DNA of 64,000 nt from CAVTWD01 sp963738325 (lineage in GTDB: Bacteria; Actinomycetota; Acidimicrobiia; Acidimicrobiales; Ilumatobacteraceae), in the NCBI GenBank assembly GCA_963738325.1, contig CAVTWD010000017.1, positions 186,001-250,000 of the forward strand, read 5' to 3'. Every line of letters begins with the position of its first letter. The first letter of the stretch is position 1. Of the stretch, positions 18,664 through 27,874 are shown piece after piece. The position numbers were made by a program, and so were the translations under genes. The notes under the pieces were generated by a model. The model was not told the origin of the DNA. It worked only from the letters and a program-made list of their open reading frames with translations, and ran no database searches.

Positions 18664-18822
18664 GTGCTGGGCCTCCCCTTGGGATCAGTACGCAGCTCGT
18701 ACCAGGTCGGTTTGCACGGCGCCCACGAACGTGCCCGCTCGGCGGCCCGCGCCGCATGACCACCGCCTGATCGGGAATGATCCACGGCACCACTCGAGCT
18801 GGCGAGAACGGGAGGAGGCATC

Positions 18823-18971
18823 GTGAAGATCCCGAAGCCGACCGACGCCGATCGTGGGCGGTTCCTGCCCTTGTTCCAGAGGCCGCCGGCATCGAGGTCA
18901 AGCCGATGTTCGGCAACCTCGGAGCGCTCGTGAACGGGAGCATGTTCATCGGCTCGTCGGCGACCTCATGA
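18823..18971 (+). pseudogene. TfoX N-terminal-domain protein, truncated and frameshifted
   Basis: After GGAGGAGG a GTG at 18823 starts VKIPKPTDADRGRF. In the next frame follows VPEAAGIEVKPMFGNLGALV and NGSMFIG. This matches the start of TfoX/Sxy-like proteins, which normally run ~100 residues. One base is missing near 18870, and the family sequence stops after MFIG (~18957), leaving only half a domain. The next gene starts at 18982. Confidence 0.55.
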
Positions 18972-18981
18972 CCGTGGGCCG

Positions 18982-20205
18982 ATGAGCACTCCGCCCCCCG
19001 GTCCGCTCGATCTCGTCATCCGGGGCGGGCGGGTCATCGATCCGGCATCGGGCCGCGACGGCCTCTTCGACGTCGGGATCCGCCTCGGTCGCATCGTCGC
19101 CCTGGAGCCGTCGCTGTCCGGTCGCCTGGTCCCCCGCGGCCCCGACACGATGGCCCCGCTGGGCACGCAAGTGATCGACGCCGAGGGGCTCATCGTGGCG
19201 CCGGGTTTCGTGGACTTGCACGCCCATGTGTACGTCGGGGTCTGCCCGCTCACCTGCCCTGCCGACGTCGCCTGCAGCCGGGCCGGGGTGACGACCGTCG
19301 TCAGCGCCGGGGACGTCGGAGCCAACACCCTCGACGGCTTCCGGCGCCTCGTCGTAGAGCGCTCGCTCACCCGGGTGCTCGCGTTCGTGCACATCTCGAC
19401 CATCGGGCTGGCCGGATGGCCGGTGGCCGAGGCCGCCGATCCCGACTACCTCGACGTCGACGCGGCCGTCCGGGCCGCGTGGCGCCACCGTGACTTCGTG
19501 GTCGGCATCAAGGTGCGCATGTCGGCGGCGCTCACTGGCGGGCGAGGGCTTCTCCCCCTGGAGCGAGCGATCGCGGCCGCCGAGCAGGTCGGGCTCCCCG
19601 TCATGGCGCACATCGGTGGCGCCGAGGCGCCCCTGGGCGACCTGCTCGCGTTGCTGCGCCCCGGCGACATCGTGACCCATTGCTTCACCGGCACGGGCCA
19701 CGGTCTGGTCGAGGCCGATGCGCTCATCGACCAAGCCGGCCCCGCTCGAGAACGGGGAGTGCTGTTCGACATCGGCCACGGCGGCGGCAGCTTCGACTTC
19801 CGCGTCGCCGAGCCGGCGGCCGGTGCCGGGTTCTGGCCCGACGTGATCAGCACCGACCTCCACAGCCTCAGCGCCGCCGGCCCCATGGTCGATCTGCCGA
19901 CCACGATGGCGAAGCTGCTCTGGCTCGGCATGCCGTTCGAGCGCGTGCTGGCCGCGGTGACGACCCGGCCCGCGGCCGCCATCGGTAGGTCGGCGACATC
20001 GGGAAGCCTGGCCGTGGGCGCGCCAGCCGACGTCACGATCTTCGAGCTCGTCGACGAGCCGCTCGACGTGGCCGACACCATGGGCAACCACCGCCGGCTC
20101 GACCGGCAGGTGCGCATCCGCCACACCGTGCGGGGCGGACAGCCGTGGGGCGGTCCCTACGCCCATCCCGGCCTTGCCTACGACGGCGCGCTCGCCGACC
20201 GCTGA
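18982..20205 (+). CDS. Amidohydrolase/deacetylase-family metallohydrolase
   Basis: This intact 407-aa cyclic-amidohydrolase-type enzyme resembles dihydroorotases and the deacetylase-like EF_0837 group. It shows VIRGGRVIDPASGRDGLFDV (small beta domain), VDLHAHVYVG (HxH metal site), a lysine in DFVVGIKVRMS suited to carbamylation, DIVTHCFTGTGHGL, and VISTDLHSLSAAGPMVDLP with the catalytic aspartate. Substrate is unknown. Its 3' end overlaps the SMP-30 gene by 28 bp on the other strand (convergent). Confidence 0.82.
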   Translation: MSTPPPGPLDLVIRGGRVIDPASGRDGLFDVGIRLGRIVALEPSLSGRLVPRGPDTMAPLGTQVIDAEGLIVAPGFVDLHAHVYVGVCPLTCPADVACSRAGVTTVVSAGDVGANTLDGFRRLVVERSLTRVLAFVHISTIGLAGWPVAEAADPDYLDVDAAVRAAWRHRDFVVGIKVRMSAALTGGRGLLPLERAIAAAEQVGLPVMAHIGGAEAPLGDLLALLRPGDIVTHCFTGTGHGLVEADALIDQAGPARERGVLFDIGHGGGSFDFRVAEPAAGAGFWPDVISTDLHSLSAAGPMVDLPTTMAKLLWLGMPFERVLAAVTTRPAAAIGRSATSGSLAVGAPADVTIFELVDEPLDVADTMGNHRRLDRQVRIRHTVRGGQPWGGPYAHPGLAYDGALADR

Positions 20206-21164
20206 GCAAGACGCGCCGCCCACGCGTGGTTTGCGACCGTGGTCGGGCAGAACGGCAGGCGCCGACCGACCACGCCGGCATCGACGACGACCACCGCGCC
20301 CGTGTCGTCGAGCGTGACGATCAACTGATCGTGGCCAGGGCCGCCGAAGCAGACATTGGTCGGGTCGCGGCCCGGCAGGCTCAGCCGCTCGACTTCGTGA
20401 CCGGCCGGGTCGAGCACGTGGACCGCAGCGGACCCGAAGTGGGCGACATACAGGTGGCCGGTGGCGTCCAGCGCCATGCCGTCGGGACCGCATAGATGGT
20501 CGACCCCGAGGCGGTCGGCCTCGGACGGCGAGAGCCGGGGAGCGTCATCGACATCGGGCAGCTCGCAGAACAGGCGCCGGTCCGTGGCCCGCCCGCCGCC
20601 GGCCAGGTCGTAGATCCACACCGTCCGACGGAAGGTCTCGGCCACGAAGAGGGTGCCGTCGCCGACGACGACCCCGTTGGGGAACCACATCCCCTCGTCG
20701 AGCCGATGGAGCTCGCCGGTGGCGGCGTCGTGGCCGTAAACGGCGCCGATCGGATTGCGCGGCGAGCTCGTCCACGGATCGCTGAAGTACAGGTTGCCGT
20801 CGCGGTCGAAGGCGAGGTCGTTCGGGCCGTTGATGCGCTCGCCGTGCCAGTGGGTGATGACGTCGGTGAGGGTGGTGTCCGGCGCGGCCCGCACGATGGC
20901 CCGCCGTCCCTCGTCGGTGACGTACAAGCCCTGGTCGGGGCCGAAGGCCAACGCCACCGGGATCCCGCCGGTGTTGAAGAGCACGGTGGAGGCGCCGGGC
21001 CGGTCGAGGTGGGTGGCCACGACGTCGCCGCCGCGGGTCGCCCACTCGGGCCGGTCCGCTCGATCGAGGCTGCAGACGTTGAGGATCCAACCGCCCGGGC
21101 CCGCACATGGCCCCTCGACCCCGCTCAGGCCACTGGCCAGAGTTCGGATTCCTGGTGCCGTCAC
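20178..21164 (-). CDS. SMP-30/gluconolactonase (LRE) family protein
   Basis: The 328-aa six-bladed propeller protein shows SMP-30 marks: SGLSGVEGPCAGPGG at the start, HGERINGPNDLAFDRDGNLY with the metal-binding Asn/Asp, FPNGVVVGDGTLFVAETFRR, and CGPDGMALDATGHLYVAHF. Members hydrolyse sugar or other lactones using one calcium/zinc ion. It is intact and convergent with the amidohydrolase; the pairing of lactonase and cyclic amidohydrolase hints at a shared catabolic route but no substrate can be read. Confidence 0.82.
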   Translation of the reverse strand: MTAPGIRTLASGLSGVEGPCAGPGGWILNVCSLDRADRPEWATRGGDVVATHLDRPGASTVLFNTGGIPVALAFGPDQGLYVTDEGRRAIVRAAPDTTLTDVITHWHGERINGPNDLAFDRDGNLYFSDPWTSSPRNPIGAVYGHDAATGELHRLDEGMWFPNGVVVGDGTLFVAETFRRTVWIYDLAGGGRATDRRLFCELPDVDDAPRLSPSEADRLGVDHLCGPDGMALDATGHLYVAHFGSAAVHVLDPAGHEVERLSLPGRDPTNVCFGGPGHDQLIVTLDDTGAVVVVDAGVVGRRLPFCPTTVANHAWAARLAQRSASAPS

Positions 21165-21217
21165 GCGGAACGCCGTCCTCTCACCGGGGCGCGAGTGCCA
21201 TCGGCGCCCTCGTTCCT

Positions 21218-21972
21218 CTAGCGCGCTTCCAGCGCGCCAAGGTCACGCGTCGCGTAGTGGCGGTGCGCGCACTCCTCCGTCATGACGACACGTAGGCACT
21301 CACCTACAGGGCGCAACTCGTCGGGATAACCCGGCGCGGGGGCGCGGGCACACGTCCGGGACAGCTCCGCGTCGGTCAGGCCGTCGACGATGTCCCGCAC
21401 GAGCGCGACGCGACCAGCCCGGACCTCGAGCACCTCATCGAGCATCGGTTGCGCGTCCAGGTCGATGCCGAGCGCGATCCGCGTCGTCGCGCGGGTAGGA
21501 GGTGTGGGTGAGGCCCAGCCGGTCGTACGGCATCGGCTCGTCGTGGATCGTGCGACTCGCCCACGCGTCGGTGGCGAAGATCAGATGGCGGAGCGTCTCC
21601 ACGAACGACCACTCGTCGTCGACGCGCTCGTGGAGCATCGGCTCGGGCAGGCGCTGCGCCCGGGTGACGGTCTCGGACCACAAACCCTCGATCGTCGCCC
21701 ACATTGCCCGATACTCGTCGGGACTGTTCATGTCGCGGAGCCGCACCCGCTCGGGATGGCGACGATCGAGCTCGGCCTCGACGAACGGGACGACGTCGAC
21801 GTCGTTGACGAGGAGGTTGCCGATGAGTCCCGACAGGCTGATGTCGATGAGCCACGAATCGACGATCTTCACCTGGCGGAGATCGCAGTCGCGGAAGGTC
21901 GCGCGCGGTCAGGTCAACACCGGTGAACCGAGCGCCGCGGAACGCGTCGGTGTCCGTGTAGTCGGCTGCCAT
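21218..21972 (-). CDS. DinB-like (DUF664-type) four-helix protein, two frameshifts
   Basis: An N-terminal pentapeptide-like start (YTDTDAFRGARFTGVDLT) leads to SLSGLIGNLLVNDVDVVPFV. Next comes the DinB four-helix bundle, VDDEWSFVETLRHLIFATDA and, at the end, LRVVMTEECAHRHYATRDL with the conserved histidine. The same domain order is common in actinobacterial DinB proteins. Frame changes near 21900 and 21490 would each be fixed by one base. DinB proteins are metal-binding thiol transferases or of unknown role. Confidence 0.65.
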
Positions 21973-21984
21973 CGGGCCATTCTT

Positions 21985-22353
21985 CCCGACTCTCCTCCCG
22001 CACGATCACGCCGGGCAGCTCGACGTACGCGGCCCGGTTGGCGTCAGGGATCACCTCGGCGGTCGGCGTCGCCACCGCTTGCAGGGTGAGGAGCGGCCTT
22101 CACACGAGCGCACGACGAGGCCGCTGCCCGTTGCCGCTCGCAGGTACTCGGACGGCAGGTGTGCGTGCAGCCGCATGAAGCCCCGGCCGTCCCCGGCGGG
22201 GAACTGGGCCTGCCGGCCGAGCGTCACGAGGAACGGATGGACGTCGCTGATCGCGACGCGCCCGCCGGGCCGCGGCGCCAACCCTTCGATGCCCACCAGG
22301 AGCTCTTTCATCGAGGGCACGTCTCCTGCCATGTTCGACGCCGCCTGTGTCAC
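21985..22353 (-). pseudogene. C-terminal fragment of a SAM-dependent methyltransferase
   Basis: The stretch VPSMKELLVGIEGLAPRPGG, RVAISDVHPFLVTLG, then in another frame TPTAEVIPDANRAAYVELPG resembles the second half of a class I methyltransferase. The SAM-binding N-terminal half is missing and the frame changes near 22085. No valid start is present. It abuts the DinB-like gene start. Confidence 0.45.
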
Positions 22354-22432
22354 CCGGTTCGGTCGTGCGCATGCCGTTCGCCGTCACGGGCCGGCCCTTA
22401 GACGGCGCGCATGCTAGCCTCCCGAGACCTCG

Positions 22433-23182
22433 GTGAGCGGAGCGTACTCCCGGGGCAAGGACAGGCAGCCGGGCCGGTGCCGGGATCCACCTCCTCTCAG
22501 CTTCCCCAGATCGATCGTGATTCGCCTGCGGACGGTCGCGGAGGTCCTACCGACCGTGGACGACCTGACGGCGGGGACCGACGCGACCGCCGCCTCGCTC
22601 TGGCCCGTGAGCGACATCTTGGACCGGGCCGTGCCCGTCGCCTTCGATCACGCGTGGATCCTTCGGGACACGCTCGACCGGACAAGCTGCGACCTCGCCT
22701 CGACCGATCTGGCGCTCGCCTTCGTCCGCCCTCGGTTCACCCTGGCAGAGCTGCGCGGTGTCTACGAGGCGATCTGGGACATCCGCATCGATCCCGCGAA
22801 CTTCCGTCGGACGGTCCTCAACCCGGACCAGGCCTACGTCGAGCCGACCGGGCGTCGGGAGCGACCGGGGAGCGAAGGAGGCCGGCCGCCGGAACTGTAT
22901 CGAGCGGTCCCCGCAGGCTGGCTCGACGGTGGTCCACTGCGGCGCCCGCGCAGTCTCGCCAAGAGCCAGTCGAACAAGAGGCTGTTCGCCGAGGTCCGCA
23001 GCCTGCAGCGGCGCGGGAGGCTGAGGGAGGCCCTCGAGCTCGTCCCGTCGCACTGGACGAGCGAACGGACGGCGATCCTCGCCGCGCTCGAATCGGCCCG
23101 GATGGAAGCCGACGAGGACATCAAGGTGCTCAAGGAGCCGGAGTCCCAGAGCCTTCTCGATGGTGACCGATGGGCTGAGTAA
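22433..23182 (+). CDS. NUDIX/NrtR-like C-terminal domain protein lacking the NUDIX box
   Basis: The 249-aa frame includes AGTDATAASLWPVSDILDRA and VPVAFDHAWILRDTLDR, then a winged-helix segment FTLAELRGVYEAIWDIRIDP and GGRPPELYRAVPAGWL. These are typical of the second half of NrtR-type NUDIX regulators. The GX5EX7REUXEEXGU box expected upstream is absent, and residues 1-35 look random. The last ~65 residues (LAKSQSNKRLFAEVRSLQRR onward) are not typical of the family. It is probably a 5'-truncated gene whose frame happens to stay open. Confidence 0.45.
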   Translation: MSGAYSRGKDRQPGRCRDPPPLSFPRSIVIRLRTVAEVLPTVDDLTAGTDATAASLWPVSDILDRAVPVAFDHAWILRDTLDRTSCDLASTDLALAFVRPRFTLAELRGVYEAIWDIRIDPANFRRTVLNPDQAYVEPTGRRERPGSEGGRPPELYRAVPAGWLDGGPLRRPRSLAKSQSNKRLFAEVRSLQRRGRLREALELVPSHWTSERTAILAALESARMEADEDIKVLKEPESQSLLDGDRWAE

Positions 23183-23380
23183 GGTTCGGCCGCAGAACGA
23201 CCGTCTCGCCATCCAACCATGACACGGCAACTGGTTCGGCACGAAGCGATGCCCGGGTGGTGCCGGGTGCCTCGAGTGTCCGGGCTGGGCGCACCGTGTA
23301 CGCGGTTCGTCGGAAGCCGTCGGGCGCCAGAAGATCCAACGCTGTGGCGCGAAGTTGGTTACCGGTGGACGGCTCTCGGC
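23183..23380. other. No supported gene
   Basis: Between the NUDIX-like frame and the helicase stop I see a coding-like minus frame (RATALDLLAPDGFRRTAYTV, WLDGETVVLRPNL) without start or known family. I do not call it a gene. Confidence 0.3.
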
Positions 23381-24678
23381 TCACCGGTGCCCAACTCGTC
23401 GTGGCGACCTCGCCCGTGGCTCGGACGACGACGGCGATCGCCCGGCTCGATGCGTTCGGGGAGCCGCCGCACCCCGCCGCCCACCGCCCGCGTGCACCGG
23501 ACGCCGGTTCCGGCGTCGCCTGGCCGGGCCACCGTCGCCGACGCGTGACGGCGGCAGCGGCGCCCGTGCCGGCCCGCCGCCAGGCGAGCTGACCGTCACG
23601 TTGGCGCCGACGGCCGCAAACAGCTTCTCGGCGGCGGGGCGCTGGGCCGGGGCGGCCAGCGTGACGACCATGCCCTCGGCGCCCGCCCGGCCGGTCCGCC
23701 CGGCGCGGTGCACATAGTCCTTGGCGTCGGCGGGCAGGTCGTACTGCACGACGCAGGCAACCCCGTCCACGTGGATGCCCCGCGCCGCGACGTCGGTCGC
23801 GACAAGAGCGCGAACGCGGCCCAGCCGAAAGGCGTGCAGGGCTCGGTCGCGCTGGGCCTGGCTGCGCCCCCCGTGGAGGGGCGCCACGCTCACGCCCGCC
23901 TGCGCCAAGCGCTTGGCGAGGCGATCGGCGCCGTGGCGCGTCCGCGTGAAGACCATCGCCGAGGGCGACGCCATCACCAGCTGGGCGGTGCGCTCCGTGC
24001 GCTCGGTCTCGCCGACGAGCCAAAGATGATGGTCGACGGGCCCGGTCTCGGGTGGGGCGATCTCGTAGTGGGCTGGATCGTGCTGGTAGTGGCGGATCAG
24101 CACCTCCACGTCGCCGTCGAGCGTCGCCGAGAACAGCAGCGTCTGGCGCTTCGGGTCAGTGGCGTCGAGCAGCCGGCGGACCTCGGGGAGGAAGCCCATG
24201 TCGGCCATTCGGTCGGCTTCGTCGACGACGACGACCTCGACATCGTCGAGCGCGACGTCACCTTGGGCGACGAGGTCGGCGAGCCGTCCGGGGCACGCCA
24301 CGGCGATGTCGACGCCTCGACGCAGCGCCGTGCGCTGAGGCACGAAGCTCGTGCCGCCGTAGAAGGCGTGGACCTTGCGACCCCGGCTGCCGCCAGCGGT
24401 GCCAGCTCGGCGGCGATTTGGGCGGCCAGCTCGCGGGTAGGCGCCAGCACCAGGGCACGAGGGCGGCCCGACCTGGCCTTGCGGACGCGGCTGACGATGG
24501 GCAAGCCGAAGGCGATGGTCTTGCCGGACCCGGTGGGGGCCCGACCGGTCACGTCACGGCCGGCGAGGGCGTCGGGCAGCGCCGCCGCTTGGATGGGGAA
24601 GGGCCCGGTGATGCCGCTGCCGGCGAGGACCGCGACAAGGTCGGGGGCGACGCCGAGCGTCGCGAAGGTGGGGGGCAC
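23381..24678 (-). CDS. DEAD-box RNA helicase, one frameshift
   Basis: This ATP-dependent RNA helicase starts at GTG 24678 after CAGGAG. The N-terminal part has the Q-motif region FPIQAAALPDALAG, APTGSGKT (motif I) and APTRELAAQIA. After a shift near 24393 come VVVDEADRMADMGFLPEVRR (DEAD), LLFSATLDGDV (SAT), ARGIHVDGVACVVQYDLP, and HRAGRTGRAGAEGMV (motif VI). A basic Arg/Gly-rich tail closes at 23381. It resembles RhlE-type proteins acting in ribosome assembly or RNA decay. A single missing base explains the break. Confidence 0.75.
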
Positions 24679-24986
24679 GAAGGCTCCTGGTTCGGGCGCA
24701 GACGAGAGAGGCGGCCCGTCGGAGCAAGGTCACGACGCCAGCGGCGCCGCCACCGGGTGGAGCGAACGGCGTCGCTCGGCCTCGACCGGTGGGTGAAGCG
24801 AACATCTTACCGGCTGCGCCACGGCACGGCACGGCAACGATGGCGCCAAGGTCGGACCGCCGCCACCCCACGTGACTAACGAGCTCCGTATCCCACGTTC
24901 ACGGAGTCAGACCCCCCAGCTCAGATGCCCTTGGGTCTCGGGTGGGGCGTTGGCCCGTTGACGCGGGCAACGAGCCGACCTGTCGG
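24679..24986. other. Intergenic, no gene seen
   Basis: This 308-bp gap separates the helicase start from the sigma-factor stop, both minus strand. It presumably holds the helicase leader. A weak CTCCGT...ACGGAG inverted repeat lies near 24890-24915. No conserved coding sequence is visible. Confidence 0.5.
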
Positions 24987-25858
24987 TCAGGACCGTGTGA
25001 GCGCGGCGACCCCATCGAGCCGGGCCAGCTTGTGCGGGTTGCGGATGGCGTAGATGCGGGTGATGCGACCGTCCTCGACGGCGAGGCTCACCGCGGTGTC
25101 GAGCTCACCGCCGATGTCGATGCGGCACGGCCGGTGACCCGTTGAGCCAGACGGCCTCCGCCTCGAAGTCCGCTGAGCGGGCCGCGCCGATCAGGAAGCG
25201 GGCCACCCGTTCCGCACCCTCGATCGGATGACGAGCAGCGGCGACCAAGCCGCCGCCGTCGGCGACGATGACGACGTCGGGGGCGAGGACGTCGAGGAGG
25301 CCTTGCAGGTCGCCGTGTCGGATGGCGGCGAGGAACCGGTCGACGGCCTCCTGCTGCTCGGTCGTGCTGACCGGCATCCGCGGGCGCCGAGCCGCGACGT
25401 GGTCGCGAGCCCGGTGGGCGATCTGGCGGACGGCGGCGGGTGACTTGCCGACCGCTTCTGCGATCTCGTCGTAGGGGGTCTCGAACACCTCGCGCAAGCA
25501 CGAACACGGCGCGCTCTGCCGGAGCGAGGGTCTCGAGCACGGTGAGCATCGCGATCGACACGCTCTCGGCGAGCTCGACGTCGGCGGCGACGTCGGGGCT
25601 CGTCAGCAGCGGCTCCGGCAGCCACTCGCCGACGTACTCCTCGCGCCGTCGCGCCAGCGTCCGCAGCCGGTTCAGCGCCTGTCGGGTGACGATGCGGACC
25701 AGATAGGCGCGCGGGTCGCGCACCTCCGCGTGGTCGACGTCGGCCCACCGCAGCCACGTCTCCTGCACGACGTCCTCGGCGTCGGCGGCGGAGCCGAGCA
25801 TCTCGTAGGCGACGGTGAACAGCAGGCTGCGGTGGCGCGCGAACGCGTCGTCGCTCAT
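24987..25858 (-). CDS. sigJ: ECF41-type sigma factor with C-terminal SnoaL-like domain, frameshifted
   Basis: This ECF sigma factor carries sigma-2 (RHRSLLFTVAYEMLGSAADA, EDVVQETWLRWADVDHAEVR) and sigma-4 (FETPYDEIAEAVGKSPAAVR). A SnoaL-like C-terminal extension follows (EAVDRFLAAIRHGDLQGLLD, APDVVIVADGGGLVAAARHP), ending DGRITRIYAIRNPHKL. In ECF41 that extension replaces an anti-sigma factor and tunes activity. Single-base breaks lie near 25495 and 25130. ATG 25858 overlaps the upstream CMD gene by ATGA; the CMD neighbour is diagnostic for ECF41. The symbol refers to the SigJ-like group. Confidence 0.75.
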
Positions 25859-26448
25859 GCCGAGGTCGCGTACCCGGCCGAGGGTTGCGCCAACGGCAGC
25901 TCGCACGCCTTGGAGAACCCTTGGGACTCGATCCCCATCGCCGTGTTGCACCTCGTGGTCATGTTCGCGAACGCGACCGAGGCCGTGAGCTCCACCATGG
26001 CCGGCGCACCGAGCTGCTCGAGCAGCCGGGCGGACAGCTCGTCGGTGACCGGTCGGGGGTGTCTCGGTCATCGCCTCGGCGTACTCCATGACGTCACGCT
26101 CGAGCGAGGTGAACACCGGCGACTCACGCCACCGGGGCACCTCGCTGGCCTTGGCCTCGTCGAGTCCCTCGTTGTGGGCGTGGAAGTAGCTGAAGTCGAG
26201 GCACCACGAGCAGCCGACCAGCGCGGCGACCGCCATGTGGGCGAACGACTTCAGGTTGGGGTCGAGCTGGTCCCACTTCTCGGACCTTGCGGCCGAACCC
26301 CATAGATGCTGGTGAGCACCGCCCGGTTGTGCCACATCACCTCGGCCGGCTCGGGGACCTCACCGAACATCTTGCGGCTGAATCGCTTCAGCAGGTACCC
26401 GTACAAGCCGGTGATCTCCGCCTTGGGAATCCGCGTCGTGCTGGACAT
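25855..26448 (-). CDS. Carboxymuconolactone-decarboxylase (AhpD-like) family protein, frameshifted
   Basis: This AhpD-fold protein is the usual target of ECF41 sigma factors. It starts MSSTTRIPKAEITGLYGYLL and continues EPAEVMWHNRAVLTSIYG. The peroxidatic region is MAVAALVGCSWCLDFSYFHA, with a CxxC pair and downstream histidine. After two breaks (~26285, ~26065) it ends LTASVAFANMTTRCNTAMGI. Start ATG 26448 follows GAGGAG. Its stop overlaps the sigma factor start. Members are thiol-disulfide oxidoreductases or decarboxylases; the CxxC favours redox work. Confidence 0.75.
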
Positions 26449-26481
26449 GCGTCCTCCTCGTGTCGATGTGATCGACATGAA

Positions 26482-26508
26482 GACACCGCCGGGGCCCAGC
26501 CTGTGACA
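26482..26508 (-). promoter_or_regulatory. Candidate ECF41 promoter upstream of the CMD-sigma operon
   Basis: On the minus strand TGTCACA (26508-26502) is followed after 16 bp by TGTC (26485-26482), 33 bp before the CMD start. The published ECF41 consensus, from memory, is TGTCACA with a CGTC -10 about 16-17 bp downstream, so this matches except for one base. It implies that the sigma factor drives its own operon. Confidence 0.6.
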
Positions 26509-26924
26509 GCCTCCGGGATGAGGAGGGACGCCACCTACTTGACCGGCCGTCTCGGCGGTCAGGTCTTGTCCCCGAGTCGTTGTCGTCGCCACTGACGTCA
26601 CCGTGAAGCGCGACCGCGAGGTGCTGGGCCGTGCGTCGGCGACGGCGACGAAGCGTTCTCGACCGCCTCCCTGCGCTCCTGTGCGAACGAGGTCTTGCCG
26701 GGTGCGACTCGCGATCTCCAACCACCACTGACCAACGCCATCGCCACCGTCACGCTCGTCAAATGCTGCAGTGTCCAGTTCATGCGCAGCGTGCTGACCC
26801 GGGTCAGATCGGTGCGTCACGGGTGCCGTTTCGGTGGCTTCGATACACCTTTGGCGCACGCCAGGACGGTGCCGGAAGCTCGCACCGGGTGGCAGCGCAT
26901 TCGGCGTTGCGACCGGCTCGCTGA
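26509..26924. other. Intergenic region without a convincing gene
   Basis: Over 400 bp between the divergent CMD and tacA genes show no conserved coding sequence in either strand. A short minus frame (MNWTLQHLTSVTVAM...) lacks support. It may be decayed sequence. Confidence 0.45.
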
Positions 26925-26944
26925 TGGCCGTACACTGGCCGTAC
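26925..26944. promoter_or_regulatory. Direct repeat TGGCCGTAC x2, likely TacA operator
   Basis: TGGCCGTAC occurs at 26925-26933 and 26936-26944, an 11-bp period that places both on one DNA face. TACACT inside it could be a -10 element. It ends 14 bp before the tacA start, where ribbon-helix-helix antitoxins usually bind to autoregulate. Confidence 0.5.
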
Positions 26945-26957
26945 GAGGAGGTCTCCG

Positions 26958-27242
26958 ATGGCGACGATAGCGAAACGGACGAGGAGTGAGCGGCTCGAGG
27001 TGCGCACCACTCCGGAGGACCGCGCGCTCATCGACCGTGCCGTCGCCGTGAGCGACTCCGATCTCACGGAGTTCGTCGTGACGAACCTCCGGGTCGCCGC
27101 ACAGCGGGTGCTGGCCGACCGCCACGAGTTCGTGCTCGACGACGAGGCCCGCGAGATGTGGGAGCGCATAAACCGCCAGCCCGCTCGCCCCCTCGCCAGT
27201 CTGCGCGACCTCCTGGCTCGGCCCTCGCCGTTCGCCGATTGA
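26958..27242 (+). CDS. DUF1778 ribbon-helix-helix antitoxin (TacA-like)
   Basis: The 94-aa antitoxin has the DUF1778 N-terminal RHH (RSERLEVRTTPEDRALIDRA, DSDLTEFVVTNLRVAAQRVL) and a C-terminal toxin-binding tail (DEAREMWERINRQPARPLAS). It would bind and block the GNAT toxin encoded next and repress the operon. GAGGAGG precedes ATG 26958. The stop overlaps the toxin's TTG start by four bases (TTGA). Confidence 0.82.
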   Translation: MATIAKRTRSERLEVRTTPEDRALIDRAVAVSDSDLTEFVVTNLRVAAQRVLADRHEFVLDDEAREMWERINRQPARPLASLRDLLARPSPFAD

Positions 27243-27757
27243 GCGATCGCTACCTCCCGCCGCGACTCCTCAAACCATCGGACCGTCTCGACACCTTCGA
27301 ATGCCGCTCCAACGAGCAGACCCTCTGGCCCCGCCAGCACGCCCGGCAGGCGCACGCCACGGAGACGAGCAAGGTGCGCGTCGTGACACAGCCAGACAGC
27401 GACGAGGTCGTCGCCTATTACGCCTGGTACATGGCGAGCATCGGGCTCGCCGATGCGCCGCCGCGCCTCCGCAAAGGTGGCGGTCGCTATCCGCAACCCG
27501 TCGCTCTGCTGGCCCGACTCGGTGTCGATCGCGCCCACGAGGGTCGCGGCCTCGGCGCCGGGCTGCTCGGCGACGTGATCGCACGAACCGCTGAGCTCGG
27601 CGCCGACATCGGCTGTCGCGGCCTCCTCATCCACGCCGAGTCATCCGCGGCACGCGACTTCTACTTGCACCTGGTCCCCGAGCTCACCGAGGCCCCCACC
27701 GACGAGCTCCACCTCGTCCTGCTCATGAAGGACATCCGCCGGACGCTGGGCGGGTAA
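27239..27757 (+). CDS. GNAT-family toxin (TacT-like)
   Basis: TacT-type toxins acetylate aminoacyl-tRNA and stop translation. TTG 27239 gives a 172-aa protein beginning LSDRYLPPRLLKPSDRLDTF. The acetyl-CoA-binding stretch is ARLGVDRAHEGRGLGAGLLG, followed by GLLIHAESSAARDFYLHLVP, typical of TacT. The TTG-in-stop overlap with the antitoxin supports the start; an in-frame ATG at 27158 lies inside the antitoxin gene. The pair looks intact. Confidence 0.8.
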   Translation: MSDRYLPPRLLKPSDRLDTFECRSNEQTLWPRQHARQAHATETSKVRVVTQPDSDEVVAYYAWYMASIGLADAPPRLRKGGGRYPQPVALLARLGVDRAHEGRGLGAGLLGDVIARTAELGADIGCRGLLIHAESSAARDFYLHLVPELTEAPTDELHLVLLMKDIRRTLGG

Positions 27758-27874
27758 CGATCACGGCCGCAAGCGCACCCTCCCTTTGAATCGCCTTCAC
27801 CGGCTGGGCGGCGGCGCCCCAACGGCATCTCGATCGAGGAGCAGGTCCGGCAAGACTCTTCGGCGCATGAAGGA

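Noticed and set aside
18946..20493. 515-codon minus frame opposite the deacetylase-type amidohydrolase
   Set aside because: The + strand carries all metal-site motifs of an intact enzyme; the minus frame is a shadow.
26598..26783. Minus-strand 61-codon frame (MNWTLQHLTSV...)
   Set aside because: No ribosome-binding site, no family resemblance after the first residues, and it lies in a region with no other coding signal.
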